Position numbers and translations under genes: made by a program. The notes under the pieces are model-generated. The model was not told the origin of the DNA and ran no database searches. It was given only the letters and a program-made list of their open reading frames with translations. Positions 35,035-47,604 of a DNA stretch of 64,000 nt are shown here, in pieces (within the stretch, counting starts at the first letter, position 1; each line of letters opens with the position of its first letter). The DNA comes from Sebastes aleutianus (lineage: Eukaryota > Chordata > Actinopteri > Perciformes > Sebastidae): positions 12,335,596-12,399,595 of the forward strand of contig CAKAKS010000013.1 of the NCBI GenBank assembly GCA_916700875.1, in the 5' to 3' direction.

Positions 35035-35625
35035 CAACATGACGTCACCCACTGGCATGTGGAATGCCGATTTGAAGCCTCAAGTTCGGCATTTTGGCTT
35101 TTGAAATCTTGTTTTTTGGCCGTCTCCATCTGAGTTTTTGGTCGTCGCCATCTTGTTTTTTTTGCAACCAGAATTGATACGAGAGGATTGAGTAAAGTAC
35201 AAAAACACGTAGCGACCAGGTGCCGGATTGTAAGCACATCCAATAGGAAGCTACGAAAATGGCGGACACAGCGACAAAAAGCCTTGAGTTCAGCATTTTG
35301 GCCATCGCCATCTTAGTTATTTGCAAACAGAAGTGCTACTTCTATCTAACTATTTGACTCTAAATGGGACCATCATTTTACTAAATGAACATCATGCTGT
35401 ATTGAAGAAGACTTGAAACTAGAGATTGAGATCATAAACTCATGTTTACAATGTTTACTGAGGTAATAAATCAAGAGAGAAGTAGACTCATTTTCTCATT
35501 GACTTCTATACAATCAGACTTCTTTTAGCAACCAGAGGAGTCACCCCCTGCTGGCTGGTAGAGAGAATGCAGGTTTTAGGCACTTCAGCATTGGCTTCAC
35601 TTTTCAGACCTCGACGTTGCCGCCT
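35035..35625 (-). mobile_element. Reverse copy of the intron-8 repeat
   Basis: AAATGAACATCATGCTGTAT, CTTCTATACAATCAGACTTC and CACCCCCTGCTGGCTGGTAG are reverse complements of motifs at 19320-19490. CATCTTG-type YY1-like units lie at 35100-35310. Confidence 0.82.
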
Positions 35626-35939
35626 GAATTGTACTTGGCCCACTACCACTAAGTTGATGCTGGGAAACACATCTGCTGTTCTTCCTGTTTGTGAGGTCTC
35701 AGGTGTCTCTATAATAGGCAGGATGTTTATTGTAGTTGAAAGAATAGTTTGACTAACTCTTTCCGAGAGCTAGACGAGAAGATCGATACCACTCTTACCT
35801 AGGTACGAAAGCGGTTGAGCTACTCCATTAATGATTACCTTCTGTTTATATTTTAGGAGAGCAATTTTCCTCTCTCATCTTGCATTAATTGTTTCCTCCC
35901 TTTGTCCCTTCTTTCCTCCATCCTCTCTCCACCTCTCAG

Positions 35940-36084
35940 TACTCGCATCAGCATCGCGACGAACGAGTCGAGGGACCTGAAGCACATGTTTCACAAGGCG
36001 GTGAAGAAGATCTCTCACATCCGCGTCGTGACTCAACTCTACACGCCCGACGAGGAGGACAACGCCATGATGTTGCACCACTGA
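35940..36084 (+). CDS. Orphan terminal coding exon, product unknown; candidate alternative last exon of gucy2f
   Basis: A long pyrimidine tract and CTCTCAG acceptor precede an open frame of 47 codons plus TGA (TRISIATNESRDLKHMFHKA to NAMMLHH). Of the 47 codons, 42 end in G or C, as in the gucy2f exons and unlike the AT-rich surroundings, so it looks like selected coding sequence. The first base completes a phase-2 codon. gucy2f exon 22 ends in phase 2, so skipping exon 23 would give a 1099-residue protein with a new tail. I do not recognise the peptide. It could instead be the 3' end of an unknown gene whose upstream exons I cannot see, or a 3' UTR exon of gucy2f. Confidence 0.6.
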
Positions 36085-36138
36085 CCTGCCTGGACTTTAC
36101 AACTTTGCCTGGACTGGATTTTCACTGCTAGAGAGCGA

Positions 36139-36153
36139 GGGGGGGGGGGGGGG
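36139..36153. repeat. G15 run
   Basis: Fifteen consecutive G, 55 bp after the stop of the orphan exon. Confidence 0.95.
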
Positions 36154-36715
36154 TAGTGAAATTCAGATTATCATCACGTGTGTCTGTGTGCATTAACGGC
36201 TTGAGTCGAGGAGATGAAGTCTTGCGTGGAACTATGTATAGAGACCGAGATGTGGTGACTCAGCAAAGCGGGGATCTGCAGAAACCGTCTGTCAGCAGCA
36301 GCTAATCTCTCTCGTTCATTTCCTCCTCCTTCGCTTCCCCGTTCCTCTCTTTGAAACGAGGAGAGGGAACTAAGAAGGGAAGGAGAGGGAATAGAGAGGC
36401 GAGGAGTTTGTTTTACTCCCTCGTTTGTGGAGGAATTTGGCATCTTGGCTTTGTGGTGCCAAGTTGTCAGTATTGGCAAAACACAAATATACTCTAAGAA
36501 ATAATCACTGACGTTTAGGTTCTTAGGATTGTTGGACATTCTTGCCGGTAGAGAGGTGACAGGAAACGAGAGGAGGGATGACATGAAACAAAGGTCACAG
36601 ACAGGAGCTGCAAATAATGATTATTTGAATTATCTGGCCATTATGTTCCTAAATCTCCTAGGCAACCATGACAGAATCACAAACGGTTTTATGGTGATTT
36701 TTTCCCGTAATAAAT

Positions 36716-37862
36716 CGAAGGTAAAGATGAGAGGAGAGGAAACCAGAGAAAGGAGGAGAGGAGATGAAACAAGAAAGGAGAGGAAATAAGAGAGAGGCGA
36801 GGAGACAAGTGAGGAGAGGAGACATGGGGAGAGGAACAATAGAGAGGAGAAGAGGAGATGAAACAAGAGAGGAGAGGAAATAAGGGAGATGAGGAAAGGA
36901 GACAAGAGAGGTGTGGAGGAGAGGAAATGAGAGATGAGGATAGGAGACAAGAGAGAAGAGGAAATAAGAGAGGAGTGGAGACGAGAGGAGAGGAGAGGAA
37001 ACAAAAGAGGATAGGAGACAAGAAAGGAGGAGAGGAGAGGAAACAAGAGAGATGAGGATAGGAGACAAGAGTGGATATGGAAGGAGAGGATACAAGCGAG
37101 AGGAGGGGAGGAGAGGAGACAAGAGAGGAAAGGAAACGAGAGGAGAGGAACAAGGGAGGAAAGGGGAGGAAATGAGAGAGGAGGGGACAAGAGAGGAGAC
37201 GAGAGAGGAGGACAGGAGACAAGAGAGGAGAGGATAGCAAACAAGGGAGAGAAGACAAGAGAGGAGGAGAGGAGAGGAAACAAGGGAGAGGAGACGAGAG
37301 GAGAGGAGAGGAAACAAGAGAGAGGAGGAGAGGAGACAAGAGAGGAGAGGAGAGCAAACAAGGGAGAGGAGAGGAAACAAGAGAGAGGAGACAAGAGAAG
37401 AAGAGAGGAGAGGAAACAAGAGAGAGGAGACAAGAGAGGAGAGGAGAGGAGAGGAGAAGAAACAAGAGAGGAGGAGAAGAGAAAAGAAAGGAGGGGAGAG
37501 GAAACAAGAGAGAGGAGGGGAAAAGAGAGGATAGCAAACAAGGGAGAGGAAAGGAGAGGAGAGCAAACAAGGGAGAGGAGACAAGAGGGGAGAGGAAACA
37601 AGGGAGAGGAGTAGAGGAAACAAGAAAGGAGAGCAAACAAGGGAGAGGAGACAAGAGAGGAGAGGAGAGCAAACAAGGGAGAGGAGGAGAGGAGACAAGA
37701 GAGGAGAGGAGAGCAAACAAGGGAGAGGAGGAGAGGAGACAAGAGAGGAGAGGAGAGGAAACAAGGGAGAGGAGACGAGAGGAAATGAGAGAAGAGAGGA
37801 GAGGAATCAAGAGAGAGGAGGAGAGGAGACAAGAGAGGCCTCCTCTCCTCTTCTCCTCTCCA
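36716..37862. repeat. 1.1-kb polypurine GA-rich tract with a polypyrimidine foldback
   Basis: Almost every base from about 36716 to 37840 is A or G (GGAGAGGAAACAAGAGAGGA-type irregular units). It ends in a short polypyrimidine block (CCTCTCCTCTTCTCCTCTCC, about 37840-37862). Very long minus-strand open frames (up to 400 codons of Leu, Ser and Pro) are composition artefacts. Confidence 0.95.
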
Positions 37863-37905
37863 CAGTTTGGACCGACAAGCTCTCAGATGTGAAAGTGTGA
37901 AAGGT

Positions 37906-37938
37906 AATAAATGTGTAGTGAGATGCTGCTAGAATAAA
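37906..37938 (+). other. Candidate polyadenylation signals after the orphan exon
   Basis: AATAAA at 37906-37911 and 37933-37938 lies just after the polypurine tract, about 1.85 kb beyond the orphan exon stop. Confidence 0.3.
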
Positions 37939-38644
37939 AGACCATGTAGCGAACCGTCTCTGATGATTAAAGATTCAAATAGTCCACCTAGTGAGAGAGA
38001 GACAGTTTGTTTCTGTCTCACAATCATATCTCAGCTTATTGTGTTGTCACAAACACTTGATGATGTTTTATTGGATAAATCTAGTGGGAGAGTTGATGTT
38101 TAGACCACCTGTTGTGGAACAATTTAAAGTTTACAGTGTGAAAATGAAGGTTTTTATATTTGTACATATGGCTTCAATAACTCCTCAAACGTCTGTTTAA
38201 GACAGGAGAGAATTTGATGTAGGAAAATACAACATCTTGTGTCATCTTTAAATATTGTTTGACATTTGAATGATCTCGATGTGCAGCGTAACTTCTTCTA
38301 CAATTTCCCACCTTGTAGCTCTGTTTTCATGATTTATTTTGTGATGATGTAACTTTATATCAGGCAGTTATTTCAACTCTTTAATGTTGTGCTTACAGTT
38401 AGAATGATCAGATTCTATTTTAGATTGTTCCTCTCAATAGCAGACTTTATTTTTGTAACCAAACCTGCCTGACGAACATCGCAATAAATCTTTTGGTGCT
38501 TGAATTGGGTGTAAAGATCTCTGTGTGAAAGCTGTCCAGTGATTATTAAACAAACCCACAGCGCCCCCTGGTGGTGCAACAGAAAACACACTTTATTTAA
38601 ACTACAGATGGCACATCCTGCAGGATTATCCCTGCTGATCCTCA

Positions 38645-38647
<3 letters not shown>

Positions 38648-38698
<51 letters not shown>

Positions 38699-38733
38699 GT
38701 GCGTGCGTGTGTGTGTGAGTGTGTGTGTGGGCG
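38648..38733. repeat. (GT)n microsatellite
   Basis: About 85 bp of GT with a few C and A interruptions. Confidence 0.97.
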
Positions 38734-39213
38734 GTGGTCTGTTTAAAATCCCAAGCTCTTTTATTTATTTAATTTATTAATTTAACTGTTTTACTTTATC
38801 TTCTGTAACTTTTATTCCCCTAAATTATGGTATGAACATTTTTTTTAAGCTTTCTCTGCACATGTATTTCTGGTATTTTACTGTTTGCTGTCTAAAATTT
38901 TTTATATATTAATTATTATTATAAAAAAGAAAGGACATAATGTTGTTTGATTTATCCCATTTATCATCTCAGGACCCCTCAGATAAAACCTTGAGATCCC
39001 ATTTTTTAATTGCTTTTAAGAACTCACCTGTACAGACTAGCATTTGTATAATTTATTTTCTAAATATATTTAATATTTTTCTTTTATATTTTCTTTTATC
39101 TCTCCCTGTTTGAAAACAAAAATGTTTTTATAGCGGGGCAGTTAAGCGCCAAAAACTGTTTGCGATAAAAGCAACACATTTGGCACAGACGTAGGTTTAT
39201 ATGTTATGAAAAG
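38734..39213. other. No gene seen
   Basis: AT-rich, no supported feature. Confidence 0.4.
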
Positions 39214-39700
39214 TAGGGATGCACCTATCGGGTCCGATACTGTGCTCATGTACTCGTACTCACAAAACGGCTCTGATACAACGGCACCGATACCACTTTA
39301 CGGCAGCGTGACGTTAACCTCTCGTCACCATCTTTCGGGTCCTATCGCACGCGCTCACGCTCCGCCTCCCCGACGGTGCGGGCGAGACGGGCCAGTGGTG
39401 CGCCCGACCCTGCTGGGCCGGGATCCCACCTCAGCCGGCGTGTGCCGACCCTCACTTTCATTGCGGCACGGGGTTTTGCTTACACCCTCTGACTCGCGCG
39501 TGCGTTAGACTCCTTGGTCCGTGGTTGGGTGGGTTGCAGACATCGCCGCAGACCCCTGGCACCTTTTACATGGGCCGAGAGCCCCGCCCTGGGGGCACTA
39601 AGGACAGTCCACCCTGGTGACACTTTGGCCATGGCCAAAGCACCTTCACCCCGAGCCTTTCCAAGCCGACCTAGAGCCGGTTGCGGCGCACCGCCTCATT
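39214..39700 (-). mobile_element. GC-rich repeat with AGGGATGCACC end, reverse copy
   Basis: GGGTCCGATACTGTGCTCAT and ACGGCAGCGTGACGTTAACC are reverse complements of 59540-59640. The inner half is GC-rich (CCGGGATCCCACCTCAGCCG). hAT-like by its end motif; the second end is not visible. Confidence 0.75.
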
Positions 39701-40486
39701 TAAAAGCTTTTAACCTGAGAAAAACGTTAAAAAAACAAAACCAAATAAAAGGAGCATGGTCATTTCAGGGTCAAAGTTCACCCCCTAGCCTTCATGATAG
39801 AAACATATCTGGTAGTAGTAGTGAGTTCTAATTGTTCTATTCTATTCTATTATTATTATTATTTAGTTTGCTGCCTAAAAGCAGTAGAAGTTGAAAGATA
39901 TTTAGTCTTAAAAAAACCAGTAGAATCAGCCTTAGAAAGTCCACACTTGTGTTTAACTGTAAAACAAAAATTCCTCTTAATGTCATTAAACCCTCCGTAT
40001 TTCCAGTAATGTTAACAAGGACATGACCTGCTCAACATTAGCAGCAACCTGTTGAATCAACATTTTATCTGCATGATAATCAAAAACCAGACAACTACTG
40101 GTTGTACTGGGAAGCTTCCAGCTCTGAATGCAACATTTCTGCACACGTGTGTTTATCCTGTATGTCGTCCAGCAGACAGACAGCGAGGAGCTCCCAACAG
40201 GCTGTCGTGTGTGGAAGCTTATAGAGCCCAGATTATCGGAGAATTTACGCCGTTATCCAGGCGTTAATGGCAGTTTGTTTGGGGGCAGGAAAGGGTTAGT
40301 ATAGATTATGATATAGTGATATAGAATAAGGAGGAATATATGGATTGGAAAGATTAGAGACTATTGAGGAATGGGAGATTAGATCTGGATTATTCATGTA
40401 CATGTGATCTGCTGCCGTCCCACAGACTCACAGACAGACACATTTTCCATCATTTATACACCAAAAGTCAAGCCTTCATTCAACAG

Positions 40487-40532
<46 letters not shown>

Positions 40533-40640
40533 ATATATAAAAGAAAAAATAACACAATAACATATTCAAATTAAATACCTGTTTGAAGTTTTTCCTCTTA
40601 TGGAAATAGTTTATGGGATAATTTACAGTATGCAGTATTT
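39701..40640. repeat. No gene seen; (AT)n microsatellite
   Basis: (AT)n at about 40489-40539. Other sequence unrecognised. Confidence 0.6.
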
Positions 40641-40659
40641 CATCATCATTATTATTATT

Positions 40660-40835
40660 AGCCCAGAACGGACAAACCAAACTCTGGCTCTAGAGAGGGA
40701 CATTCGCGTTTTCACTTCAGCCACCGTAGTTCTCCAACACGCTTGGCACGTGGGAGAACTTTCAGTTGGTTGCAATCTGCAACCTCACCGCTAGATGCGG
40801 CCAAATCCTTCACACTGCACCTTGAAGTACTTGAG
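40660..40835 (+). mobile_element. Internally deleted family A MITE
   Basis: CCAGAACGGACAAACCAAAC, CACCGTAGTTCTCCAACACG and GGTTGCAATCTGCAACCTCA match the middle and right part of 14632-15169; the left end is missing. Confidence 0.75.
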
Positions 40836-42049
40836 TAGATGTACTTTCCACCACTGGTTCCTGTTGTGTAAATCTGTAAATCCTGGAAACAACAGATCAT
40901 CTATAGAGCATCTTTTATTGTATTTAAATGAATGCAATGCAATGCAACCTGTGGAAGTTTTTAGTTTATTTAATTAACGAATTAAATACAGAAAAGTTAA
41001 ATTAATTTGCTTTAAATTAACATTTACAGTCATTTTCACACTGACTGCCTAAATATTAATATTCTGTATTTCTGGGTTGGATTCAGATTTTTTTTTAGCA
41101 TCTCTGAGTCACAAAGAATTTATCACATAAACCATGTACAGAAAAAAACAGTGATGTTCTCAAAGTTTTAGCATGCTTCAGTAAACTGGTGGTCTTGAGA
41201 GGGGAAAGGGTTGAAAACAAATTTCAAAAACAGGAGAAATGTGGAATTTATAACAAAAAAACCTTCATTGGTTCCATGACTTGGTCATGAGATGATTTAA
41301 AGATGATCAGTTTTCAGCTTCGCAGGTCTTCATCTGTTTAGAAGAATGTTTATCCAGTAGATAGTTTAAAATATGACTCATTTTTACTATTAATTATAGA
41401 TATGTCTCTAACATGGACGCACATCCAGACTGCAGTAAAGAATAGACGTAATCATGGCAGACATGAAAATGAGTTTAACACCTGGAAATCATTCTGTGGG
41501 GATTTTCTCTCTCTTTTTTTCATTTTACTTCTTCAGGAAGGTGTCACACACAGACAGCCAGGCTCTAATCTTATCACACTCACACAGTTACACGCATTCA
41601 TACCTTGAAAACCGCTCTTCCACTTTTCCCACCCAGATGCATCCTGCCGGTCCAGGGATCGACCTGTAAATAAGAACTGTTTGAAGCCTCCCGTTTAGTG
41701 ACCCTGCAGGAGCACAAACATGGGAATGTGAGAGAAAGGGAATCTAACAGGAATGAAGTAGCAAAAAAGTATGAAGAAAGACTGGTGGGAAACAACAACA
41801 ATGTGGTTTTATGTAGACAACAACTGGTCAGAACCACATGGGTAAAAAAACAACCATTAAAACTCTCAAGATGAAATAAAAAAAAACTGAAAGATCATGA
41901 GACAAAACAAACAAACAATTCCAACAATATAGTTTCTACCCTCAGGAGGCTCTAGACATAAATGTAGGCAGAAATGTATATTTGTGTGTGTTTATATATG
42001 TAAATATATTTTTCCGCAATACAATAATAGCACAATGTTAATGTAAGCT
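40836..42049. other. No gene seen
   Basis: Unique-looking AT-rich sequence. Short open frames around 41402-41669 lack any recognisable domain. Confidence 0.4.
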
Positions 42050-42625
42050 GAAGTAGGCGAGATTGGAGCAAATATAGTGTTTTATAAAAATAACTTTTTT
42101 TAATCATAAGTCGCTATACCCTGACAGTAGTACATGAAACAGGTAACCTGAAAAAAATCATGTGCCTCTGTGTCCTCCGGTGCTCCTAACGGCATCTGCA
42201 AGATTTCACAGACCGGAGGAAAACAAGCAGTAAGAGCTGATCTGAGGTCTGCTGTCCAGCTGCCGTCTATGAGAGCCGGCTGTCAATCACTCTGAACTCC
42301 GACCAAACGGTCAAACTAGGCAGCGCTGATCAAATATGAATCAATATTATGTTACGTTAATGCCTATTTCTCTCCCCAGATGTTTTCAGAATCATCTTGT
42401 AGTGCACGGTTTAGCTGTAAAATGAGAAAGTTTGTGACGCCGCCGCCATTGTGAAATCTGGTGAAGGAACGCCAAGTTCCGCTCTGTCTCTGAAATGACC
42501 TGTGATTGGTCAAAGTCTTAGATAGTCTTAGATTTTCTAAAGCCTGACAACAGAGCCATGAGGAGGAGCAGAAGTCTAGTTTTCTCTCAGAACACTCAGA
42601 GCATCCATTGTTCAAATTTCAATAA
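42050..42625. mobile_element. Dispersed perciform repeat
   Basis: Contains GTGCCTCTGTGTCCTCCGGT, CACAGACCGGAGGAAAACAA and GCGCTGATCAAATATGAATC, motifs I recognise from repeats in percomorph introns. Ends not defined. Confidence 0.55.
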
Positions 42626-42885
42626 AGTCACCGCAAGAAAACTGCAGCTTTTTACAACTTATGAACCACCACTTTCACACTTCTGAATACATCATATATA
42701 TACAGTTGTAAGTACTTGTTCTACTCACTCTACTCACTGTATTTTAACACTAGTGGTCAAAGTTACATTGTTTTAATGATCACAAAAACACTGCAGGATT
42801 TAATGCTTTTGAACATTTGGAGATTTTAACAATTTGCTCCCAGTTGAATAAATAAACTGTCTGTTGTCTGATTAAATTACATTGT

Positions 42886-42924
<39 letters not shown>

Positions 42925-42925
42925 T
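42886..42925. repeat. (CAG)n microsatellite
   Basis: Twelve to thirteen CAG units with one CAA. The minus-strand poly-Leu frame is not a gene. Confidence 0.95.
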
Positions 42926-43659
42926 GTCACAACTGTGCTTGTTCTGAAATAACAGACAGAGTGTGTAACAAAGGGAAGCATGCTTTCCTTTGTGTTTCCT
43001 GTGTGTGTGTGTTTCAGCTTTGTTGGCTCTGCTTCCTTTGTTGCAAGTACAATAGGAGCAGAGCAGTTCTTGTGAAGCACAACTCCAACCAGCAGAGGGC
43101 GCTGCGTCATGGTAACTGACATGACAGAACAAGAGAATAATATAAAGAATATAGGGTTCAATCAGAAGTGGCTCATAAAGATGATAGAAACAGGAGGAAT
43201 TCACGAAATAAAGGAGCTTAACAAATATAGGTTTATGTTAATTAATGTCTGTTTTAAAAAAAAAATTGTTGTTATTCTGCAAACATATGCATATGAACCG
43301 ACCTATAAGCTGCATAAAAAAAAAATACAATTTAAAAGATATTTAGTCTAAAAATACTAGAATAACCATGCATTTTTAGTGTGTCTCTTCATGTCATTAA
43401 ACCCATCATATGTTTAGTAATATCACCGAGGACATGACCTGCTCAATGTAAACTTTAACCCTGCTTGAATCAATTAGTGATAACAGAAGAGAAGTATTTA
43501 TCTGTAAACACATATATGGGTTAATTAACCTTTTCTTCATACTCTGCAACGTTTTTTCTATGTTGGAATATCTCCTGGCCCCAGATTTATCTTGTGACTG
43601 TAGCATCATTTCAGCTCAAAACTGAAACAACAAAGGTGAATTTATTTTATCATTTATTT

Positions 43660-43806
43660 GTTTGTATTTATTTATTGTTATTATTATTATGTTAATTATT
43701 ATTATTTTATTGGAATTTATTATATTTGTATTTTATTTAATTTTTTCTATTTTACATTATTGTTGTTATTATTATTATTATTTGAATTTATTATATTTGT
43801 ATTTTA

Positions 43807-43842
<36 letters not shown>

Positions 43843-43916
43843 CATTATTATTATTATTTTATTTTAATTTATTATATTTGTATTTTATTTTATTTTTCTA
43901 TTTTTCATTATTGTTG

Positions 43917-43968
<52 letters not shown>

Positions 43969-43975
43969 CATTTTT
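43660..43975. repeat. (TTA)n-rich block
   Basis: Alternating TTATTA runs and TTTGTATTTTA spacers, at least four blocks, each spacer containing GAATTTATTATATTTGTATT. Confidence 0.9.
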
Positions 43976-45495
43976 CTCCTACCTTGTTTTTCAATATTTG
44001 TTTTTCTATTTACAGTTATTATCTGTTATTATATTTACATATTTTATTTGTTATGGTTTAGGTTGTTGGCTGTTGTTGGGGTGTTAATCGTATCACCTTT
44101 TAATATTTTTCATTTTTACGAATGGGTTTATTTTATTTATTTTTTTTGTTGTTTTGTTTATTGTTTGGACCCAAATGCTTTATCCTTTTGTGTGAATAAA
44201 ATAACTATTAATTTTTTCCATAGAACACTAAGAATTGATGTCACCAACTTCCAAGTTAGAGAAAAGAGAACAAAGTTGTGCTTGAAATGTAATCAAAGTA
44301 ACATGTTGGGTTTTTACAGTTTGCTTTGTCTTCATTTAGAGTGAACTGAGAAATGTTGAATTGCTAGAAAAGTAAATAGAATTTTGGAGTAAAAACACTG
44401 ACTGCAACTACCTGCAACTGTTATTTTATTTTGTTTAATTTACACCAGATAGATCAGCTCACATTACCGTCTTTTTTACTTACTCCCATCTTACTATGTT
44501 AAACCATAATTCAGCTGCAGTTTACATACAGTACAAGCTGTTTGTGCACGAATGAATCAATCAATCCAGATTACAGTAGCTAAACTGCCTCCTATGTGTC
44601 TACAGACAACTAACGTCAATCATTGTCCAAAGCAACTAAATGAATGACCTGATGTGACGGGTACAATTTGCATCTTAAATAATACAACCTGTGTTACCAG
44701 TTAGACTGAAACACACACTGATTCACTCTCTATCTCTTTGTTCTCTCTCGTCGACAACCTCAAAGTCAAACAACAGCAGCTGCAATCTGCCTTAAATTCT
44801 CATGAAATCATCATAAAACAGCTTGTTTTACTTAAAAGCCTGGTGCTTGACGTGACCGCACCTATTATTTGGAAGATTACTCAGCATTAATGCATGACGC
44901 TGTCACTGGAACAATAAATGTCATATGTTTCTGAGGGGTTGAGAGAATTCAGCAGAATTTGGGATTCTGGAGGATTTCAGAGCAGAATCAGAAATGTTCC
45001 TGCAGAAACAAGGTCAAAGGTTGAAGGCTACATGAGTTCAGTTATTCTCACTGCAGCGGCGGCAACGTTAGCAGATGAAAGGACGAAGGGGCTTTCGTGT
45101 GGTTTGCTTCCTTTGAAAAGCAGCTGACATTTCCCCAGGGAAGGGTTGGGTTGCCCGTCGGCTCGACTGGTAGCTAGCCGTCATTGTGGGAGAGATTGGA
45201 GGGCTGGTATTCCGGCTGTCACTATGCCGACCGTTTTTTCCGTAACAAGAGGTTAAAGAGGTGAAAAGAAACAGGCTAATACGAGAGGGTAAATTATAGG
45301 ATGATTCCTCACCTAAGTTGCCCATTAAATAGCCAGTGCTCAGTCAGGCTAACTTCAAGCCATTAGTAGATTTAACATTAACATTCACAAAAGAGTCAAC
45401 TATACCTCTACTGGGTTTTGATTTAAAGATACGAAAGTGTGCAAATGCAGCAACTTCGTGGTGCTGCATGGAGTTAGCCGAACTGTTTTTGCTTA
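43976..45495. other. No gene seen
   Basis: No exon, RNA gene or repeat boundary that I can support. Confidence 0.4.
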
Positions 45496-45501
45496 TCTTA
45501 A

Positions 45502-46036
45502 AAGGACAGTGTGTAGGATCTGGTGGCATCTAGTGATGTGGTTGCAGATTGCAACCAACCCCTGCGCTCACTCCTCCCTTTCAAGACTGCTGTAACGTGA
45601 GCCGCCGAGTGCAAAACCGTGGAAACACCGTTCACCTCGCTCAGAGGTCATCCATACCATAATAACACTACTTTAGGAGCAACCGAAGTCAGACAACGGC
45701 TGGCGGTACCACGGTTTAGCACTCTGCTGCTCACGTTACCGCAGTCTCACAAGCGTGTCGGAGAACTACGGTGGCCTTCAGGTAACGTAAAAACGTGAAA
45801 GTCACTCTATAGAGCCAGAGTTTGGTTTGTCCGTTCTGGGCTACTGTAGAAACATGGAGGAGCAACGTGAAGAGGACCTGCTCCCTATGGAGATATGAAG
45901 GACTCATTCTAAGCTAACAAAAACACAATGATTCTTAGTTTCAGGTGATTATACACTAATGAAAACATAGTTAGCCTATGATTATTATATTCTATTTCTG
46001 CTAATAGATCCCCCTAAATGCTGCACACTGGCCCTT
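45502..46036 (-). mobile_element. Family A MITE, reverse orientation
   Basis: Left flank TTAA (45498-45501). AGGACAGTGTGTAGGATCTG and CTGCACACTGGCCCT are the inverted ends. Matches 14632-15169 in reverse (GCGTGTCGGAGAACTACGGT). Confidence 0.85.
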
Positions 46037-46603
46037 TCAATTTGTAAAATAACGTAATCTTCATCAATTTTTCATGGGTGTAGCTGGGTGGCTAGCTAGC
46101 TATGTAGCTATCCTGCCTCTGATTGATTGACTGTTTGAAAGGTAGCCATCAATGGCAACACTTAAGCTAAAGCTAAATTAGCTTGTCATACCACACTGTT
46201 TGTTTTCTGTTTCTCTGTGTGTGATATACTGTCCTATACATACAATATAAAACATTTAGGCTAAATATGGCAGAACTTGGCTAACTGCTAAGCTAGGCTA
46301 AACATGTCTTGGGCAATGTCTGTAGTGAATGACCAAGGGTAAAATTGGTATCGAGGTTGAAATTGACCTTCAAAAAAGGTAAACAATCTCACCACAAAGA
46401 CCAGAGGAGCTGCCGCGGAAGATCCTGTGATATAATTGAAAGCTCCAGAGCAGCTATACTATTAAATGGACTTTGTGGTTGAAATGTACTCCTGCGAGAA
46501 ATCCCAAAACATCAGAGTATGCCTTTAAAGGAACGGTATGTAGCATTTAGGGGGTCTATTGGCAGAAATGGAATATAATATTATTAAGTATGTTTTTTTT
46601 GTA

Positions 46604-47064
46604 GGTCCCATATTGTAAAAAGTGAGATTTTCATGTCTTTTATATTATAAAGCAGGCACACAGCCCGTATTCAGAAATTGTGTGTTTGAAACAAGCCGTT
46701 AGGGTTTCTGTCCATTTGTGATGTTACAAATATACACTATTTAGACCATTACACGGTTTTAAACGTAAACATTCTAAATGTGTCCCAGTTTATTTCCTAT
46801 TGCAGTGTATGTAAATAACATCAGCTGACAGGAAGTAAACATGGACCCGCACTGTTGCCTAGCAACAGAATTCTGTTGCAATTCCATTGCAATTCCGTTG
46901 TAATGCACTAAAACGGAGCGTTTCAGACAGAGGGTAAATATAGGTATATTCAGGCAGACAGTATGAGGAAAATAAAGGGTTTTTGAACATTACAGCATGT
47001 AAACATGTTCTAGTAGAAACACAAAATACAGGTATGAACCTGAAAATGAGCACGAAATGGGACC
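46604..47064. mobile_element. Inner TIR element 1 (GGTCCCAT ends)
   Basis: GGTCCCATATTGT at the left and ACGAAATGGGACC at the right share an inverted GGTCCCAT/ATGGGACC core. 461 bp, non-coding, inside the split MITE. Confidence 0.75.
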
Positions 47065-47070
47065 TTTAAG

Positions 47071-47604
47071 CTGTGTCAAATCGGATACTTCCGTTAGTAC
47101 GCTTCCATGTAGTACACTGTGCACACTATGTAGTTACTTGTGTAGTGCGTGAATTTCGACAGGGTAGGGTTGTCTCAAATCGCACACGGCTCTTGTGCAC
47201 TCACGTAAACCACAAACATCACGCCGTATCGGCAGTAATTCAATTCAGACGGATAAATTAACCCAATAATGGCTTCTATCTGACTATAGTATAGTGGTAC
47301 TTTGTGAAAAAAACGTGTATGACTTCAATTAGTATAGTTTGCTGTTTCAATCGCAACCGCTGCGGCTTTCTCGCTCGCATTTTCACAAGTTTGAAACAGG
47401 TTGGTGGCCCCTCCCCGTCCGCTACGCAGCAAAAATGGCAACTGTTGAGGGTGAGAGAAGTGTCCAGCGTTCCACACTGAATGTTTTACTGTTTTGAGTA
47501 CAAAATCCAGGTACTTAAAGTGTACTGCCGTTTTGCCATACTTCTCAGAGCTACGGACTAAAAATAACAAGTGTAAGTATGGAAGTGCATGAATTGAGAC
47601 ACAG
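47071..47604. mobile_element. Inner TIR element 2 (CTGTGTCTCAATT-type ends)
   Basis: CTGTGTCAAATCGGATACTT at the left and GTGCATGAATTGAGACACAG at the right are inverted, imperfectly. A related piece lies at 62990-63245 (TTGAGTACAACATCCGGGTA). Confidence 0.65.

Noticed and set aside
36630..37832. Minus-strand open frames of 368-400 codons
   Set aside because: They are Leu/Ser/Pro-rich translations of the polypurine tract in all three frames; composition alone keeps them open.
42872..43204. Minus-strand poly-Leu or poly-Ala tail proteins over (CAG)n
   Set aside because: Trinucleotide repeat artefact; two frames open simultaneously.
43658..44087. Hydrophobic 141-codon frame resembling a membrane protein
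   Set aside because: It is (TTA)n microsatellite translated as Leu, Ile and Tyr.
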